From Ruminococcus sp. (lineage in GTDB: Bacteria > Bacillota > Clostridia > Oscillospirales > Acutalibacteraceae): 43,175 bases of DNA. Below the pieces are notes generated by a model that had not been told where the DNA came from, searched no databases, and saw nothing but the letters and a program-made list of their open reading frames with translations. Location of the stretch: contig JAFQDM010000009.1 of assembly GCA_017416065.1 (NCBI GenBank), positions 1 through 43,175 of the forward strand, given 5' to 3'. The translations under genes and the position numbers were made by a program. Positions 32,304-40,122 of the stretch are shown here, piece by piece. The number at the start of each line of letters is the position of its first letter. Positions within the stretch are counted from its first letter, which is position 1.

Positions 32304-32990
32304 TTACAGGTCTGTGGAGGTTTGCACAGCTCTGCTTAGAGAAACGGGAAGATTGCCGTTTCTGGTGCGGATTCCATCCAAAAAGGCCTTCTCTTGCGCT
32401 TCGTTTTTGATGGATACATTATAGGTAAGCTCAAAGATACTGCCCATATTTTTTGTTCTGACAGAGAGCAAGGTGTGATTTTTTGTATATGCATCAAATA
32501 AGTCGTCAATAAAGTTATTGTAATCGAGAGTTTCCGGAATGGATATCCTGAGCTGTTTTTCTGTTTTGTTTTCTCCGAATCTTATCGCAAACAGCAGGAG
32601 CCACATAAGGCACAGAATCGCCGTAAGTGACAGAGCAAAGGTCACATATCCCAGACCGCAGGCAACGCCTATTGCCATTGACAGCATAATTGCCAGGATC
32701 TCTCCTGAGTTACCCGGTTGACTGCGATACCTCACAAGACTAAAAACACCCAAAGCGGCAATTCCTGCGGCACCCATATTTTCACTTACCAGCATAATGA
32801 GTGCTTGCACAATGATGGGGAGCAAAGCGATGGTGATGGCAAAATTTTTGGTGCAGGAGCTCTTTCGCATATAAACAAGGGCAGAGATTACCCCAAGCAC
32901 TAAGGATGCAAGCGCGCAAAGCGCAACGCTTTTAATTGTGAGCGAACCCATATAGGTGACAGAGGTTCCTTGAAGAATACTGTTAAACAT
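32304..32990 (-). CDS. DUF4956 membrane protein, 228 aa
   Basis: Four membrane helices in residues ~15-140 (SVALCALASLVLGVISALVY, FAITIALLPIIVQALIMLV and following), the conserved GVFSLVRYRSQPG segment after the second helix, then a ~90-residue cytoplasmic alpha/beta domain (LDYNNFIDDLFDAYT; LSVRTKNMGSIFELTYNVS). DUF4956 proteins regularly occur beside VTC-domain and CotH/beta-helix genes, suggesting a joint complex; their activity is unknown. The start overlaps the VTC gene by 8 bp, with AAAAGGAG upstream. Confidence 0.9.
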   Translation of the reverse strand: MFNSILQGTSVTYMGSLTIKSVALCALASLVLGVISALVYMRKSSCTKNFAITIALLPIIVQALIMLVSENMGAAGIAALGVFSLVRYRSQPGNSGEILAIMLSMAIGVACGLGYVTFALSLTAILCLMWLLLFAIRFGENKTEKQLRISIPETLDYNNFIDDLFDAYTKNHTLLSVRTKNMGSIFELTYNVSIKNEAQEKAFLDGIRTRNGNLPVSLSRAVQTSTDL

Positions 32991-33696
32991 GGTTGTTATC
33001 TCCTTTTAAGACAGAATTTATGTAGGCGGTTCCGTATTTGGAAAAGCTGTGGCTGAAAATATTGTTATTTGATAGGAGTGCTGAAAGCCATAAGGGAGTA
33101 GCGTTTGGTATTTTGATTTCCATTACATAAGTATTTGGAGGAATGACCAAAGTTCCGTTTGTGCCGTTTTCAAAGCTTACATTCTCATACCTATAGCGTA
33201 TGTTTTTATCAAATGTAATTCTTAATCCCGGATCTTCTGTTGAGCGCCAGGCAGTTCGCTCATATGCAAGAAATATTTTGGGCCTGATGTCCCAGAACTT
33301 GACCATATAGTCGATCTCTTTTGCAATCTGACTGTTAATATCTGTTGGAAATTCTCCTGTTTCAATGTACGACCGGGCTTGCTTTAAAGACAGGGGTATC
33401 CTTCTTTTGTATACGGTACCCTTGTACTTCTTTTTTATTTCAAAGAAGACTGTGTCATCTTCTGATTTGGGCTCTCCATAGCTTCTTAGTCTGAGCTTCT
33501 CTTTGTATATTGGTTTGTCTATGGATAGGTTGATGAGCTTGTTGTCGCTGCTGTCAAAGTATATGTTGCAGATGGTGGTTTCGCCGTATTTATCTATGGA
33601 CATATGCTTAAATATTCCGTTTATTATTGCGTCGTACTGATCTGCATTCAGCATATACTTTTTTTCTACGCGTTTAAAAATATATTGAAAGACCAC
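32983..33696 (-). CDS. VTC-domain (polyphosphate polymerase-like) protein, 237 aa
   Basis: Tunnel-fold VTC domain. Visible elements: FKRVEKKYMLNADQY (basic-Glu-Lys start), TTICNIYFDSSDN, EKLRLRSYGEP (paired Arg), TVFFEIKKKYKGTVYKRR (acidic-Lys-Lys), FLAYERTAWRS, RITFDKNIRYR, and NTYVMEIKIPNATPLWL. In yeast Vtc4 these basic and Glu residues make polyphosphate from ATP; bacterial versions are less studied. GTG start at 33696 follows GAGGTGATCTC. It is the first gene of the cluster, behind a 17-bp-spaced promoter. Confidence 0.9.
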   Translation of the reverse strand: MVFQYIFKRVEKKYMLNADQYDAIINGIFKHMSIDKYGETTICNIYFDSSDNKLINLSIDKPIYKEKLRLRSYGEPKSEDDTVFFEIKKKYKGTVYKRRIPLSLKQARSYIETGEFPTDINSQIAKEIDYMVKFWDIRPKIFLAYERTAWRSTEDPGLRITFDKNIRYRYENVSFENGTNGTLVIPPNTYVMEIKIPNATPLWLSALLSNNNIFSHSFSKYGTAYINSVLKGDNNHV

Positions 33697-33719
33697 GAGA
33701 TCACCTCACTTTGTCCGTT

Positions 33720-33748
33720 TTTATAGTATAATAAGAAGGTGAAGTGAA
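33720..33748 (-). promoter_or_regulatory. Promoter of the VTC/DUF4956/beta-helix cluster
   Basis: On the - strand TTCACT (33743-33748) and TATAAA (33720-33725) are 17 bp apart, ending 23 bp upstream of the GTG start. The -35 is only a moderate match. Confidence 0.5.
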
Positions 33749-33831
33749 TTTGTGGACATTGTGAAAACTATGCGACAAACAAGCCTGAGGCAAAGAGAAA
33801 GATTTGGTTAAGATTTTTAGTATGCTGCATA

Positions 33832-33848
33832 ATTTTAAGACTTAAAAT
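33832..33848. promoter_or_regulatory. 17-bp palindrome upstream of citrate synthase
   Basis: ATTTTAAG-a-CTTAAAAT is a perfect inverted repeat, centred ~48 bp upstream of the -35 of the next promoter. It could be an activator or repressor site; no regulator can be named. Confidence 0.4.
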
Positions 33849-33887
33849 GCAAAAAATGATGTGTTGTTTCTGTTTTGGAAAAATAAC

Positions 33888-33917
33888 TTGCATTTCTGCA
33901 ATGTAATATGTTATAAT
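33888..33917 (+). promoter_or_regulatory. Citrate synthase promoter
   Basis: TTGCAT (33888-33893) and TATAAT (33912-33917) are 18 bp apart. The mRNA leader would be ~165 nt before the start at 34090. Apart from the palindrome upstream, nothing else is recognised in 33749-34089. Confidence 0.6.
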
Positions 33918-34089
33918 AATCACAATAATGGGAAATATAGGTTTTTGCAAGCTTCACGGTAGAGAAAGATTTTGTTTATGCTGAGTTTATCAAAAGCTTT
34001 CATTCGGTACATACTTTGTTCAAAGGCTGATTGTTGAAGTTTTCGGGCTTTAAGAGTACCATTATTATCAGTAAATATTTGGAAAGGCA

Positions 34090-35469
34090 GTGATTAAATT
34101 GACATCTAAATTTAACTCCTACTCACAGAATTCCCCTGTGCTGGAGCAGTTGTGCTCCAAGTGTGTTGAGAATTCCTGCATTGACGCTGACCTTTACGCC
34201 AAATTTGATGTTAAGCGAGGTCTGAGAGACCTAAACGGAAAAGGCGTGCTGACAGGTCTGACGGAGGTATCTGAGATTCGTCAGAACAAGGTGGTAGACG
34301 GACAGGTTGTTCCCACAGACGGAAAGCTTTTCTACCGCGGCATCAACGTCAATGACCTTATAGGCGGATTTGCCGCAGACGGCAGATTCGGCTTTGAGGA
34401 AACCATATATCTTCTCCTTTTCGGAGATCTGCCCAACGCACAGGAGCTGGAGGATTTCCGCAGTCTCCTTGCATCCTACAGAACACTTCCCAAGAACTTT
34501 GTGCGTGACGTTGTTATGAAGGCTCCCTCAGGAGATATGATGAACACCTTAGCGCGAAGCGTTCTGACCCTTTATTGCTACGACACAAACGCAAACGATA
34601 TTTCTCTTACAAACGTTCTGCGCCAGTGCCTGCAGCTTATTTCTGTGTTCCCCTTACTGTCCGTTTACGGATACAATGCGTATAATCATTATCAGTTGGG
34701 AAAAAGCCTTTATATCCACAATCCCGATCCCAATCTTTCCATAGCAGAGAATATTCTTCTGATGCTTCGCCCTGACCAGCAGTACACAGCGCTGGAGGCT
34801 CAGGTGCTTGACGTGGCTTTGGTGCTTCATGCAGAGCATGGCGGCGGTAATAACTCTACCTTTACCACAAGGGTAGTTACCTCCTCCGGCACAGATACCT
34901 ATGCGGCAATTGCGGCGGCGCTTTCTTCTTTGAAGGGACCCAAGCACGGCGGTGCAAACGCAAAGGTAGTTGGAATGTTCAAGGAGCTTAAGGAGAACGT
35001 TAAGGATTGGCAGGACGAGGAAGCCATCAAGGGCTTCCTGCGTAAGCTCTTGCACAAAGAGGCTTACGATAAAGCAGGACTCATCTACGGTATGGGTCAC
35101 GCTGTGTATTCTATCTCTGACCCCAGAGCAAAGGCGCTGAAGGTTTACGTTGAGCGCCTTGCGGCAGAAAAGGGTCTGGAGGAGGAGTTTGACCTTTACG
35201 CAAGGGTAGAGCAGCTTGCTCCCTCTGTTATTGCAGAAGAGAAGAAGATCTACAAGGGCGTTTCTGCAAACATCGACTTCTACAGCGGCTTTATGTACAA
35301 TATGCTGGGACTTCCCCAGGAGCTCTACACACCCCTGTTTGCAATTGCACGTATTGCAGGTTGGTCTGCTCACCGTATGGAGGAGCTCATCAACGCAAGC
35401 AAGATCATCCGTCCTGCATATATGAGCGTTGCCACTGAGCGTGACTACACACCCCTTTGCGACAGATAA
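34090..35469 (+). CDS. gltA: Citrate synthase, 459 aa
   Basis: Condenses acetyl-CoA and oxaloacetate at the entry to the citrate cycle, here probably feeding glutamate synthesis in an anaerobe. The catalytic set is intact: His286 in GPKHGGAN, His337 in GMGHAVYS and Asp396 in NIDFYSGFMY, plus the substrate Arg in DPRAKAL. The extra N-terminal ~80 residues before LFYRGINVNDLI give 459 aa, as in clostridial enzymes. The start is uncertain: GTG 34090 is very close to GGAAAGG (34081-34087), and TTG 34099 is a reasonable alternative. It has its own promoter and palindrome; the HAD gene begins 9 bp after its stop. Confidence 0.93.
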   Translation: MIKLTSKFNSYSQNSPVLEQLCSKCVENSCIDADLYAKFDVKRGLRDLNGKGVLTGLTEVSEIRQNKVVDGQVVPTDGKLFYRGINVNDLIGGFAADGRFGFEETIYLLLFGDLPNAQELEDFRSLLASYRTLPKNFVRDVVMKAPSGDMMNTLARSVLTLYCYDTNANDISLTNVLRQCLQLISVFPLLSVYGYNAYNHYQLGKSLYIHNPDPNLSIAENILLMLRPDQQYTALEAQVLDVALVLHAEHGGGNNSTFTTRVVTSSGTDTYAAIAAALSSLKGPKHGGANAKVVGMFKELKENVKDWQDEEAIKGFLRKLLHKEAYDKAGLIYGMGHAVYSISDPRAKALKVYVERLAAEKGLEEEFDLYARVEQLAPSVIAEEKKIYKGVSANIDFYSGFMYNMLGLPQELYTPLFAIARIAGWSAHRMEELINASKIIRPAYMSVATERDYTPLCDR

Positions 35470-35478
35470 GGAACGTAT

Positions 35479-36138
35479 ATGAAGATCAAGGGACTTATTT
35501 TTGATATGGACGGTCTGCTTATAGACACAGAGAAGCTCTCCTACGAGGCTTTGGTCTATGATTGCAGACAAAGAGGCTACGAGCTGACTCTGGAGCAATT
35601 CCTCTCCATACGCAGCCTGTCTATTCCCAAATGTGAGGAAAAGTTCAAGGGCTATTTCGGTCAGGATTTTGACTTTCAGGACAGCTTTGATAAGCATTTT
35701 TTGTATATGCGAGAGCATATAGATAAATACGGAGTGCCCATGAAGAAGGGCGCAGACTCAATACTTAAATACGCAAGGAGCAAGGGGCTCAGGGTGGCAC
35801 TTGCCACAAGCACACCCTTAGGTATTGCAGAGGGATATCTGCGCTCCCTGGGACTTTGGGAGTACTTTGACAAGGTGCAGAGTGCGGCAGACATCAAAAA
35901 CGGCAAGCCTGCTCCTGACGTGTACCTGGCGGCGGCAAAGCTTCTGGAGCTTGAGCCCTGTGAGTGTATGGCATTTGAGGATTCTCCCAACGGAGTGCGC
36001 TCCGCATCATCTGCAGGCTGCGTCACCGTTATGGTGCCTGACCTCTCAGGTCCTGACGAAGAGCTTGAAAAGCTTATCTACGCCTGTGCAGAGGATCTGG
36101 ACAAAGCGGTAGATCTAATTGAAAATTTTAAGGAATGA
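35479..36138 (+). CDS. HAD-superfamily phosphatase (beta-phosphoglucomutase-like), 219 aa
   Basis: HAD motif I FDMDGLLIDTE (Asp9 nucleophile, Asp11), a helical cap after residue 16, motif II VALATSTP (Thr/Ser), Lys in IKNGKPAPDVYL (motif III) and motif IV FEDSPNGVRSA (Asp pair). This is the small-cap I subtype of PgmB/Gph-like phosphatases acting on sugar phosphates; the substrate is not clear. It begins 9 bp after gltA, so it is likely translated from the same message. Confidence 0.92.
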   Translation: MKIKGLIFDMDGLLIDTEKLSYEALVYDCRQRGYELTLEQFLSIRSLSIPKCEEKFKGYFGQDFDFQDSFDKHFLYMREHIDKYGVPMKKGADSILKYARSKGLRVALATSTPLGIAEGYLRSLGLWEYFDKVQSAADIKNGKPAPDVYLAAAKLLELEPCECMAFEDSPNGVRSASSAGCVTVMVPDLSGPDEELEKLIYACAEDLDKAVDLIENFKE

Positions 36139-36168
36139 TAATGTAACCACAGTTTGCGAGGCAAAAAT

Positions 36169-37527
36169 ATGGCTATGTTCATTCAGACCATCAACGGCTA
36201 TCTTTGGGGATTCCCCATGATAGCCTTTTTGTTTTCCACTCATATTTTTATGAGCATAAAAACAGGCTTTGTGCAGCGCAGGGTCTTTAAGGGAATACGG
36301 CTTTCTGTCTCTGCATATGAAAAAGGCAGAGGAGATATGTCTCCCTTTGCAAGCCTTGCTACTACTCTTGCCTCAACCCTGGGTACGGGCAACATTATAG
36401 GCGTGGGCAGTGCAGTTGCCCTGGGGGGCGCAGGTGCAGTATTCTGGTGCTGGGTTACGGGAGTCTTTGGTATGGCTACCCAATACGGCGAATGTATGCT
36501 CTCCGTTAAATTCCGCACAAGGAATCATAGGGGGGAATTCTGCGGAGGACCGATGTACGTGCTGAGAGACGGCGCAAGCAGCAGAGGATTGGGGCTGTTT
36601 TATGCTTTTCTGGCGGCTTTGTGCGGACTTGTGACAGGTGCCGCCATACAGTCAAATTCCATTTCTGAAATTATTATCAGTGCTGTGGTAGGCAGGTCCT
36701 TCAAGGTAAGTCCCACGGCGGTGAAAGTTCTTGTTGGGATAATAACGGCTACCCTTGCCTCTCTTGTGATATTCGGCGGAGTTAAGTCTGTCGGCAGGGT
36801 CTGCAGCTTTTTTGTACCCTTTATGGCAGGAGCGTATATTCTGGGGTGCGTTGCCGTTTTGTTTGTTAACAGAGGCGTGGTTTTGGAGGCCCTGTGCTTA
36901 ATAATAAAGGATGCCTTTTCCCTTCGGGCGCTTAGCGGCGGAGCTCAGGGCTCGGCACTTATGCTTGCTTGCCGTTACGGTATGGCAAGGGGGCTTTTTT
37001 CCAACGAGGCAGGTCTTGGCACCTCCTCGGTTGTGTGCGCCTGTGCAGAGTCAAAGAGCCCTGTCAGACAAGGGATGATCTCAATGACTGCCACCTTTTG
37101 GGACACGGTGGTGATGTGTTTTGTGACAGGGGTTGTGATAGTCAGTACGGAGCTTGCGGTTGCAGGTGCGGTAGAGGTGGGAACCCTTGAGCAGGGCAAT
37201 TTATGCCTGAGAGCATTTTGCAGGATTCCGTATATTGGGGAATGGCTGCTTGTGTTCAGCATGGTGACCTTTGCTTTTTCCACGGTGATCGGTTGGTATG
37301 TAGTGGGAGAAAAGTGTTTTACCTTTGTGTTCGGAGAAGGCGCCACGGCTGTGTACAGGGTGCTTTGGGTGCTTGCGGTGCTTGTGGCGCCTGTGTGTAC
37401 CCTTCAGGGGGTGTGGGCAGTTGGAGACCTGGTGAACGCTCTGCTGGTAATTCCCAACGTGACGGGGCTTGTGCTGTTGTCAGGTACTGTGAAAAAAGAG
37501 ACAAGAGAATACTTTGCAAAGAAGTAA
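36169..37527 (+). CDS. Alanine/glycine:cation symporter (AGCS) family protein, 452 aa
   Basis: A polytopic sodium- or proton-coupled amino acid transporter. Key family motif: STLGTGNIIGVGSAVALGGA followed by FWCWVTGVFGMATQYGE (~69-110), plus GGPMYVLRDG and GMARGLFSNEAGLGTS. About eleven helices are expected. AGCS members take up alanine, glycine or glutamine. The start at ATG 36169 is chosen from GCGAGGC nine bases upstream; the TTG at 36154 has no site. It lies 30 bp after the HAD gene on the same strand and ends with a strong terminator. Confidence 0.93.
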   Translation: MAMFIQTINGYLWGFPMIAFLFSTHIFMSIKTGFVQRRVFKGIRLSVSAYEKGRGDMSPFASLATTLASTLGTGNIIGVGSAVALGGAGAVFWCWVTGVFGMATQYGECMLSVKFRTRNHRGEFCGGPMYVLRDGASSRGLGLFYAFLAALCGLVTGAAIQSNSISEIIISAVVGRSFKVSPTAVKVLVGIITATLASLVIFGGVKSVGRVCSFFVPFMAGAYILGCVAVLFVNRGVVLEALCLIIKDAFSLRALSGGAQGSALMLACRYGMARGLFSNEAGLGTSSVVCACAESKSPVRQGMISMTATFWDTVVMCFVTGVVIVSTELAVAGAVEVGTLEQGNLCLRAFCRIPYIGEWLLVFSMVTFAFSTVIGWYVVGEKCFTFVFGEGATAVYRVLWVLAVLVAPVCTLQGVWAVGDLVNALLVIPNVTGLVLLSGTVKKETREYFAKK

Positions 37528-37531
37528 AAAA

Positions 37532-37558
37532 ACTCCCGAAGCGGTCTGCTTCGGGAGT
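37532..37558. terminator. Bidirectional terminator between AGCS and DUF6465 genes
   Basis: An 11-bp perfect stem ACTCCCGAAGC (37532-37542) with GCTTCGGGAGT (37548-37558). The - strand side ends TTTTTTTAC, making it strongest for the DUF6465 gene. Confidence 0.85.
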
Positions 37559-37578
37559 CGTTTGCATATTGTCTTGAA

Positions 37579-37968
37579 TTATGCGAAGTATACGTCCATT
37601 TCCTTCTCTTCGCCGTCTGCTACAAAGTAAGCCTTGCTGTCCTCGGGCTTGAGGTAGATGGTGTAGTTCTTAGCATCCTTGCCGTTAACCTTCTTAACGT
37701 TCTCTACGATCTCGTCAACGGAAACCTGAACGCCGCCGAACTCGATGAACATTTCTACCTTTGCAGCAACCTTCTTGGTTGTTGTCTTCTTGGTTGTAGT
37801 TGTCTTCTTAGCAGCGGGCTTCTTCTCAGCAGCCTTAGTCTCTGCCTTAACCTCTGCAGCCTTTGTCTCAACTGCCTTGGTCTCTGTCTTTGTTGTTGCC
37901 TTCTTGGTTGTTGTCTTTGTTGCTGCAGCCTTTGTGGTCTTTGCAGCAGTCTTCTTCTCTGTTGCCAT
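37579..37968 (-). CDS. DUF6465 protein with histone-H1-like Lys/Ala/Thr tail, 129 aa
   Basis: Residues 1-70 are a low-complexity tail of Lys, Ala and Thr with Glu (AAKTTKAAATKTTTKKA and repeats, no hydrophobic core), like histone H1-type and HU-like tails that wrap DNA. Residues ~71-129 form a small alpha/beta domain: VEMFIEFGGVQVSVDEIVENV and DAKNYTIYLKPEDSKAYFV, ending EMDVYFA. This matches DUF6465, common in Clostridia, of unknown function. The consensus promoter suggests high expression. Nucleoid binding is inference only. Confidence 0.8.
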   Translation of the reverse strand: MATEKKTAAKTTKAAATKTTTKKATTKTETKAVETKAAEVKAETKAAEKKPAAKKTTTTKKTTTKKVAAKVEMFIEFGGVQVSVDEIVENVKKVNGKDAKNYTIYLKPEDSKAYFVADGEEKEMDVYFA

Positions 37969-38029
37969 AATTAATATACCTCTTTCGCGAATTTACATAG
38001 TTTTAGCAGGCTTTTGCCTTACCTTTGCT

Positions 38030-38058
38030 ATTATATAGTTCTCTTTTTTTGTTGTCAA
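38030..38058 (-). promoter_or_regulatory. Consensus sigma-A promoter of the DUF6465 gene
   Basis: On the - strand TTGACA (38053-38058) and TATAAT (38030-38035), both perfect, with a 17-bp spacer. The leader is ~55 nt and contains a small AGGC-tttt-GCCT hairpin. Confidence 0.8.
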
Positions 38059-38253
38059 AGGTAAAAGACAAAATTCGGCTATTGCCACAAATAAAGGCGG
38101 ATTAAAAGTGAGTTTATGGGCATTCGTACCATAAAAAACAGCATTAATTTAGTTGTTTTATAGGATTGCTTGTTTGATGTAAACATAAAAAGCGGCGGTG
38201 TGTTGTGCATATATACAAAATTTACGAGTGGTTTTTGACCTTATTTTCTGTTC

Positions 38254-38283
38254 TTGAAAATACACCTTTTGGTGTGTTATACT
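38254..38283 (+). promoter_or_regulatory. WYL gene promoter with possible operator in the spacer
   Basis: TTGAAA (38254-38259) and TATACT (38278-38283), 18 bp apart. The inverted repeat ACACC-tttt-GGTGT (38262-38275) lies between them, a classic repressor position. The rest of 37969-38326 holds the divergent DUF6465 promoter and nothing else recognisable. Confidence 0.55.
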
Positions 38284-38326
38284 TATAATATATGTGAAAT
38301 AAACGGCTTTTGAGGGGGTTGAAAAT

Positions 38327-39340
38327 ATGGCAAAAAGTTCGCGTCAAAAGCAGAAGCTTCTGCAGATACTCAGGATGCTTATGGAGCAAACGGACGAGAA
38401 CCACGGCCTGACGGTTGCACAGATAATCGAGCAGCTGGAGTCTATGGGTATCTCTGCAGAGCGCAAGAGCGTTTACGATGACCTGGAGGTTCTGGAGCAA
38501 TTCGGCGAGGCTATGGGCTACGAACTTTGCAGAATCAAGACCAATACCGTTAACTACTACATAGGCAGCAGGCAGTTTCAGCTTGCAGAGCTGAAGCTTC
38601 TGGTGGATTCGATACAGAGCTCCAAGTTCATCACCGCCAAGAAGTCCCACGAGCTCATCAGCAAGGTGGAATCCCTTGCCTCGGTTTACGAGGGAAGACA
38701 GCTTCAGCGTCAGGTGTACGTTACAAACAGGGTGAAGAATCCCAATGAGACCATATATTACGCGGTGGATTGTATTCACGAGGCTATCTCCTCAGATAAA
38801 AAGATAAGATTCTCCTATCTGGAGTGGGCTTTCGGACAGGGTAAGGATAAGATATATAAGCGCCCCAAGCGTGAGGGCAAGCGCTATTGTGTTTCCCCGT
38901 TCTCACTTTCCTGGGATGACGAGAATTATTATCTTGTTGCCTTTGACAGCGTGGCTCAGGCTATCCGCCATTACCGTGTGGATAAAATGGAGAAGGTTGA
39001 GCTTTCAGAGGAGGACCGCGATGGCAAGGACGTGTTTGAAAACTTTGATATGGCCCTTTATTCCAAGAGTGTCTTTGGAATGTTCGGCGGAGAGCTTACT
39101 GACGTAAGGCTTCGTTTTACCAAGGATATGATCGGAGTTGTGGCTGACAGATTCGGCAAGGACGTTTTTGTTCGCGAGGACGGAGAGGAGCATTTTATAA
39201 TTGATATAAAGGTAGCTCTCAGCCCTCAGTTCTTTGGTTGGGTGTTCGGACTTTCTTCCAAGGTGCAGATAGTATCTCCCAAGGAGGCGGTTGAAGGCTT
39301 TACCGCTGAGCTTCAAAAGGTACTCGGCAACTATAATTAA
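38327..39340 (+). CDS. WYL-domain transcriptional regulator, 337 aa
   Basis: An N-terminal winged helix-turn-helix (~5-70: QKLLQILRMLMEQTDENHGLTVAQIIEQL, then ERKSVYDDLEVLEQF) is followed by a WYL domain. The WYL core appears as KKIRFSYLEWA, then RYCVSPFSLSWDDENYYLVAFD and IRHYRVDKMEKVEL, and a C-terminal WCX-like part (~240-337, LRFTKDMIGVVADRF). WYL regulators sense nucleotides or single-stranded DNA and often control DNA-damage or defence genes. No defence genes lie nearby, so the target is unknown. GAGGGGG precedes the ATG; the inverted repeat in its own promoter suggests autoregulation. Confidence 0.92.
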   Translation: MAKSSRQKQKLLQILRMLMEQTDENHGLTVAQIIEQLESMGISAERKSVYDDLEVLEQFGEAMGYELCRIKTNTVNYYIGSRQFQLAELKLLVDSIQSSKFITAKKSHELISKVESLASVYEGRQLQRQVYVTNRVKNPNETIYYAVDCIHEAISSDKKIRFSYLEWAFGQGKDKIYKRPKREGKRYCVSPFSLSWDDENYYLVAFDSVAQAIRHYRVDKMEKVELSEEDRDGKDVFENFDMALYSKSVFGMFGGELTDVRLRFTKDMIGVVADRFGKDVFVREDGEEHFIIDIKVALSPQFFGWVFGLSSKVQIVSPKEAVEGFTAELQKVLGNYN

Positions 39341-39416
39341 GTGAATTGAGTGAAAAGCATTGTCCTTTTTAAGGGACACTCTTTCTTGTAGAATTATATA
39401 CAAGGAGGAGATAACA

Positions 39417-39602
39417 ATGCTTAATCTTTGTATTTTTATTTTTGTTTTTTATGCTCTCGGGGCAATCGTGCGGATGCTTATTGACTACACGGTAGGCTCA
39501 AATTCCGCATCTTCCCCAAGCAAAAGGAGAAGACCTTATGAAAAGAATAGTTCTGGCTTCCGCGTCTCCGAGGCGCAGGGAGCTGATAAGGCTTATTTCT
39601 GA
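39417..39602 (+). CDS. Small single-pass membrane protein overlapping maf, 61 aa
   Basis: It starts MLNLCIFIFVFYALGAIVRMLIDY: one membrane helix (~3-22), then a basic tail (SPSKRRRPYEKN). The ribosome binding site AAGGAGGAG is excellent and 7 nt before the ATG. The last 65 bp overlap the start of maf in another frame, so the tail may be constrained by maf. Its reality is supported by the strong site and position, but conservation cannot be checked here. Confidence 0.6.
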   Translation: MLNLCIFIFVFYALGAIVRMLIDYTVGSNSASSPSKRRRPYEKNSSGFRVSEAQGADKAYF

Positions 39603-40092
39603 CGATGTGCTCTGTGTGCCGTCGGGTGAGGATGAAACCTTGCCTGACGGCATCAGTGCGTCTGAAGTGCCCCTGCACCTTGCAAGGCTCAAGGCGCAAA
39701 GTGTTGCAAAGGAGTACCCCCACAGCGTGGTTATCGGCAGCGACACGGTGGTGATTCTGGAGGAAGAGATACTCTCAAAGCCCGAATCTGAGCAGGATGC
39801 TTTTCTGAAGCTTTCGGCACTCAGCGGCAAGGTGCACAGAGTTATTACAGCCTGCTGTATCATAGACGGAGAAAAGGTGCGCACCTTCAGCGAGGAAACC
39901 CGGGTGGAGTTCTACGAGCTTTCACCGCGTGAGATAGAGGAATACATCAAAACAGGGGAGCCTATGGACAAAGCAGGAGCCTACGGCATACAGGGCAGAG
40001 GCTCTCTCTTTGTAAAGGGCATCACGGGAGATTACTTTAATGTGGTGGGTCTGCCTGTGGCAAGGCTTTTAAGAGAATTGAAGGAATTTTAA
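39538..40092 (+). CDS. maf: Maf-family nucleotide pyrophosphatase, 184 aa
   Basis: Hydrolyses non-canonical or modified nucleoside triphosphates (dTTP/UTP-type), linked to septum control. The N-terminal motif VLASASPRRRELI, the central GSDTVVILEEEILSKP (catalytic Asp and Lys), and AGAYGIQGRGSLFVKGITGDY (G-x-Y-x-I-Q-G-x-G) are all intact. Length is as usual (~190). AAAAGGAG precedes ATG 39538. It overlaps the preceding small membrane gene and precedes a lipid kinase gene by 30 bp. Confidence 0.94.
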   Translation: MKRIVLASASPRRRELIRLISDDVLCVPSGEDETLPDGISASEVPLHLARLKAQSVAKEYPHSVVIGSDTVVILEEEILSKPESEQDAFLKLSALSGKVHRVITACCIIDGEKVRTFSEETRVEFYELSPREIEEYIKTGEPMDKAGAYGIQGRGSLFVKGITGDYFNVVGLPVARLLRELKEF

Positions 40093-40122
40093 AGTGTTTA
40101 AGATGTCATAAGGGGTGGAACC

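Noticed and set aside
34654-35718. 354-codon open frame on the - strand across citrate synthase and the HAD gene
   Set aside because: It is antisense to two genes with intact catalytic motifs, and its protein is Cys/Leu-rich with no recognisable domain.
37745-38038. 97-codon hydrophobic frame on the + strand opposite DUF6465
   Set aside because: The hydrophobic Ala/Val/Phe pattern is the reverse image of the Lys/Ala/Thr tail codons; no site and the DUF6465 gene has a perfect promoter.
39362-39385. GTCC-ttttta-GGGAC hairpin after the WYL gene as a terminator
   Set aside because: The stem is short and T-rich only in the loop, so it does not qualify as a supported terminator.
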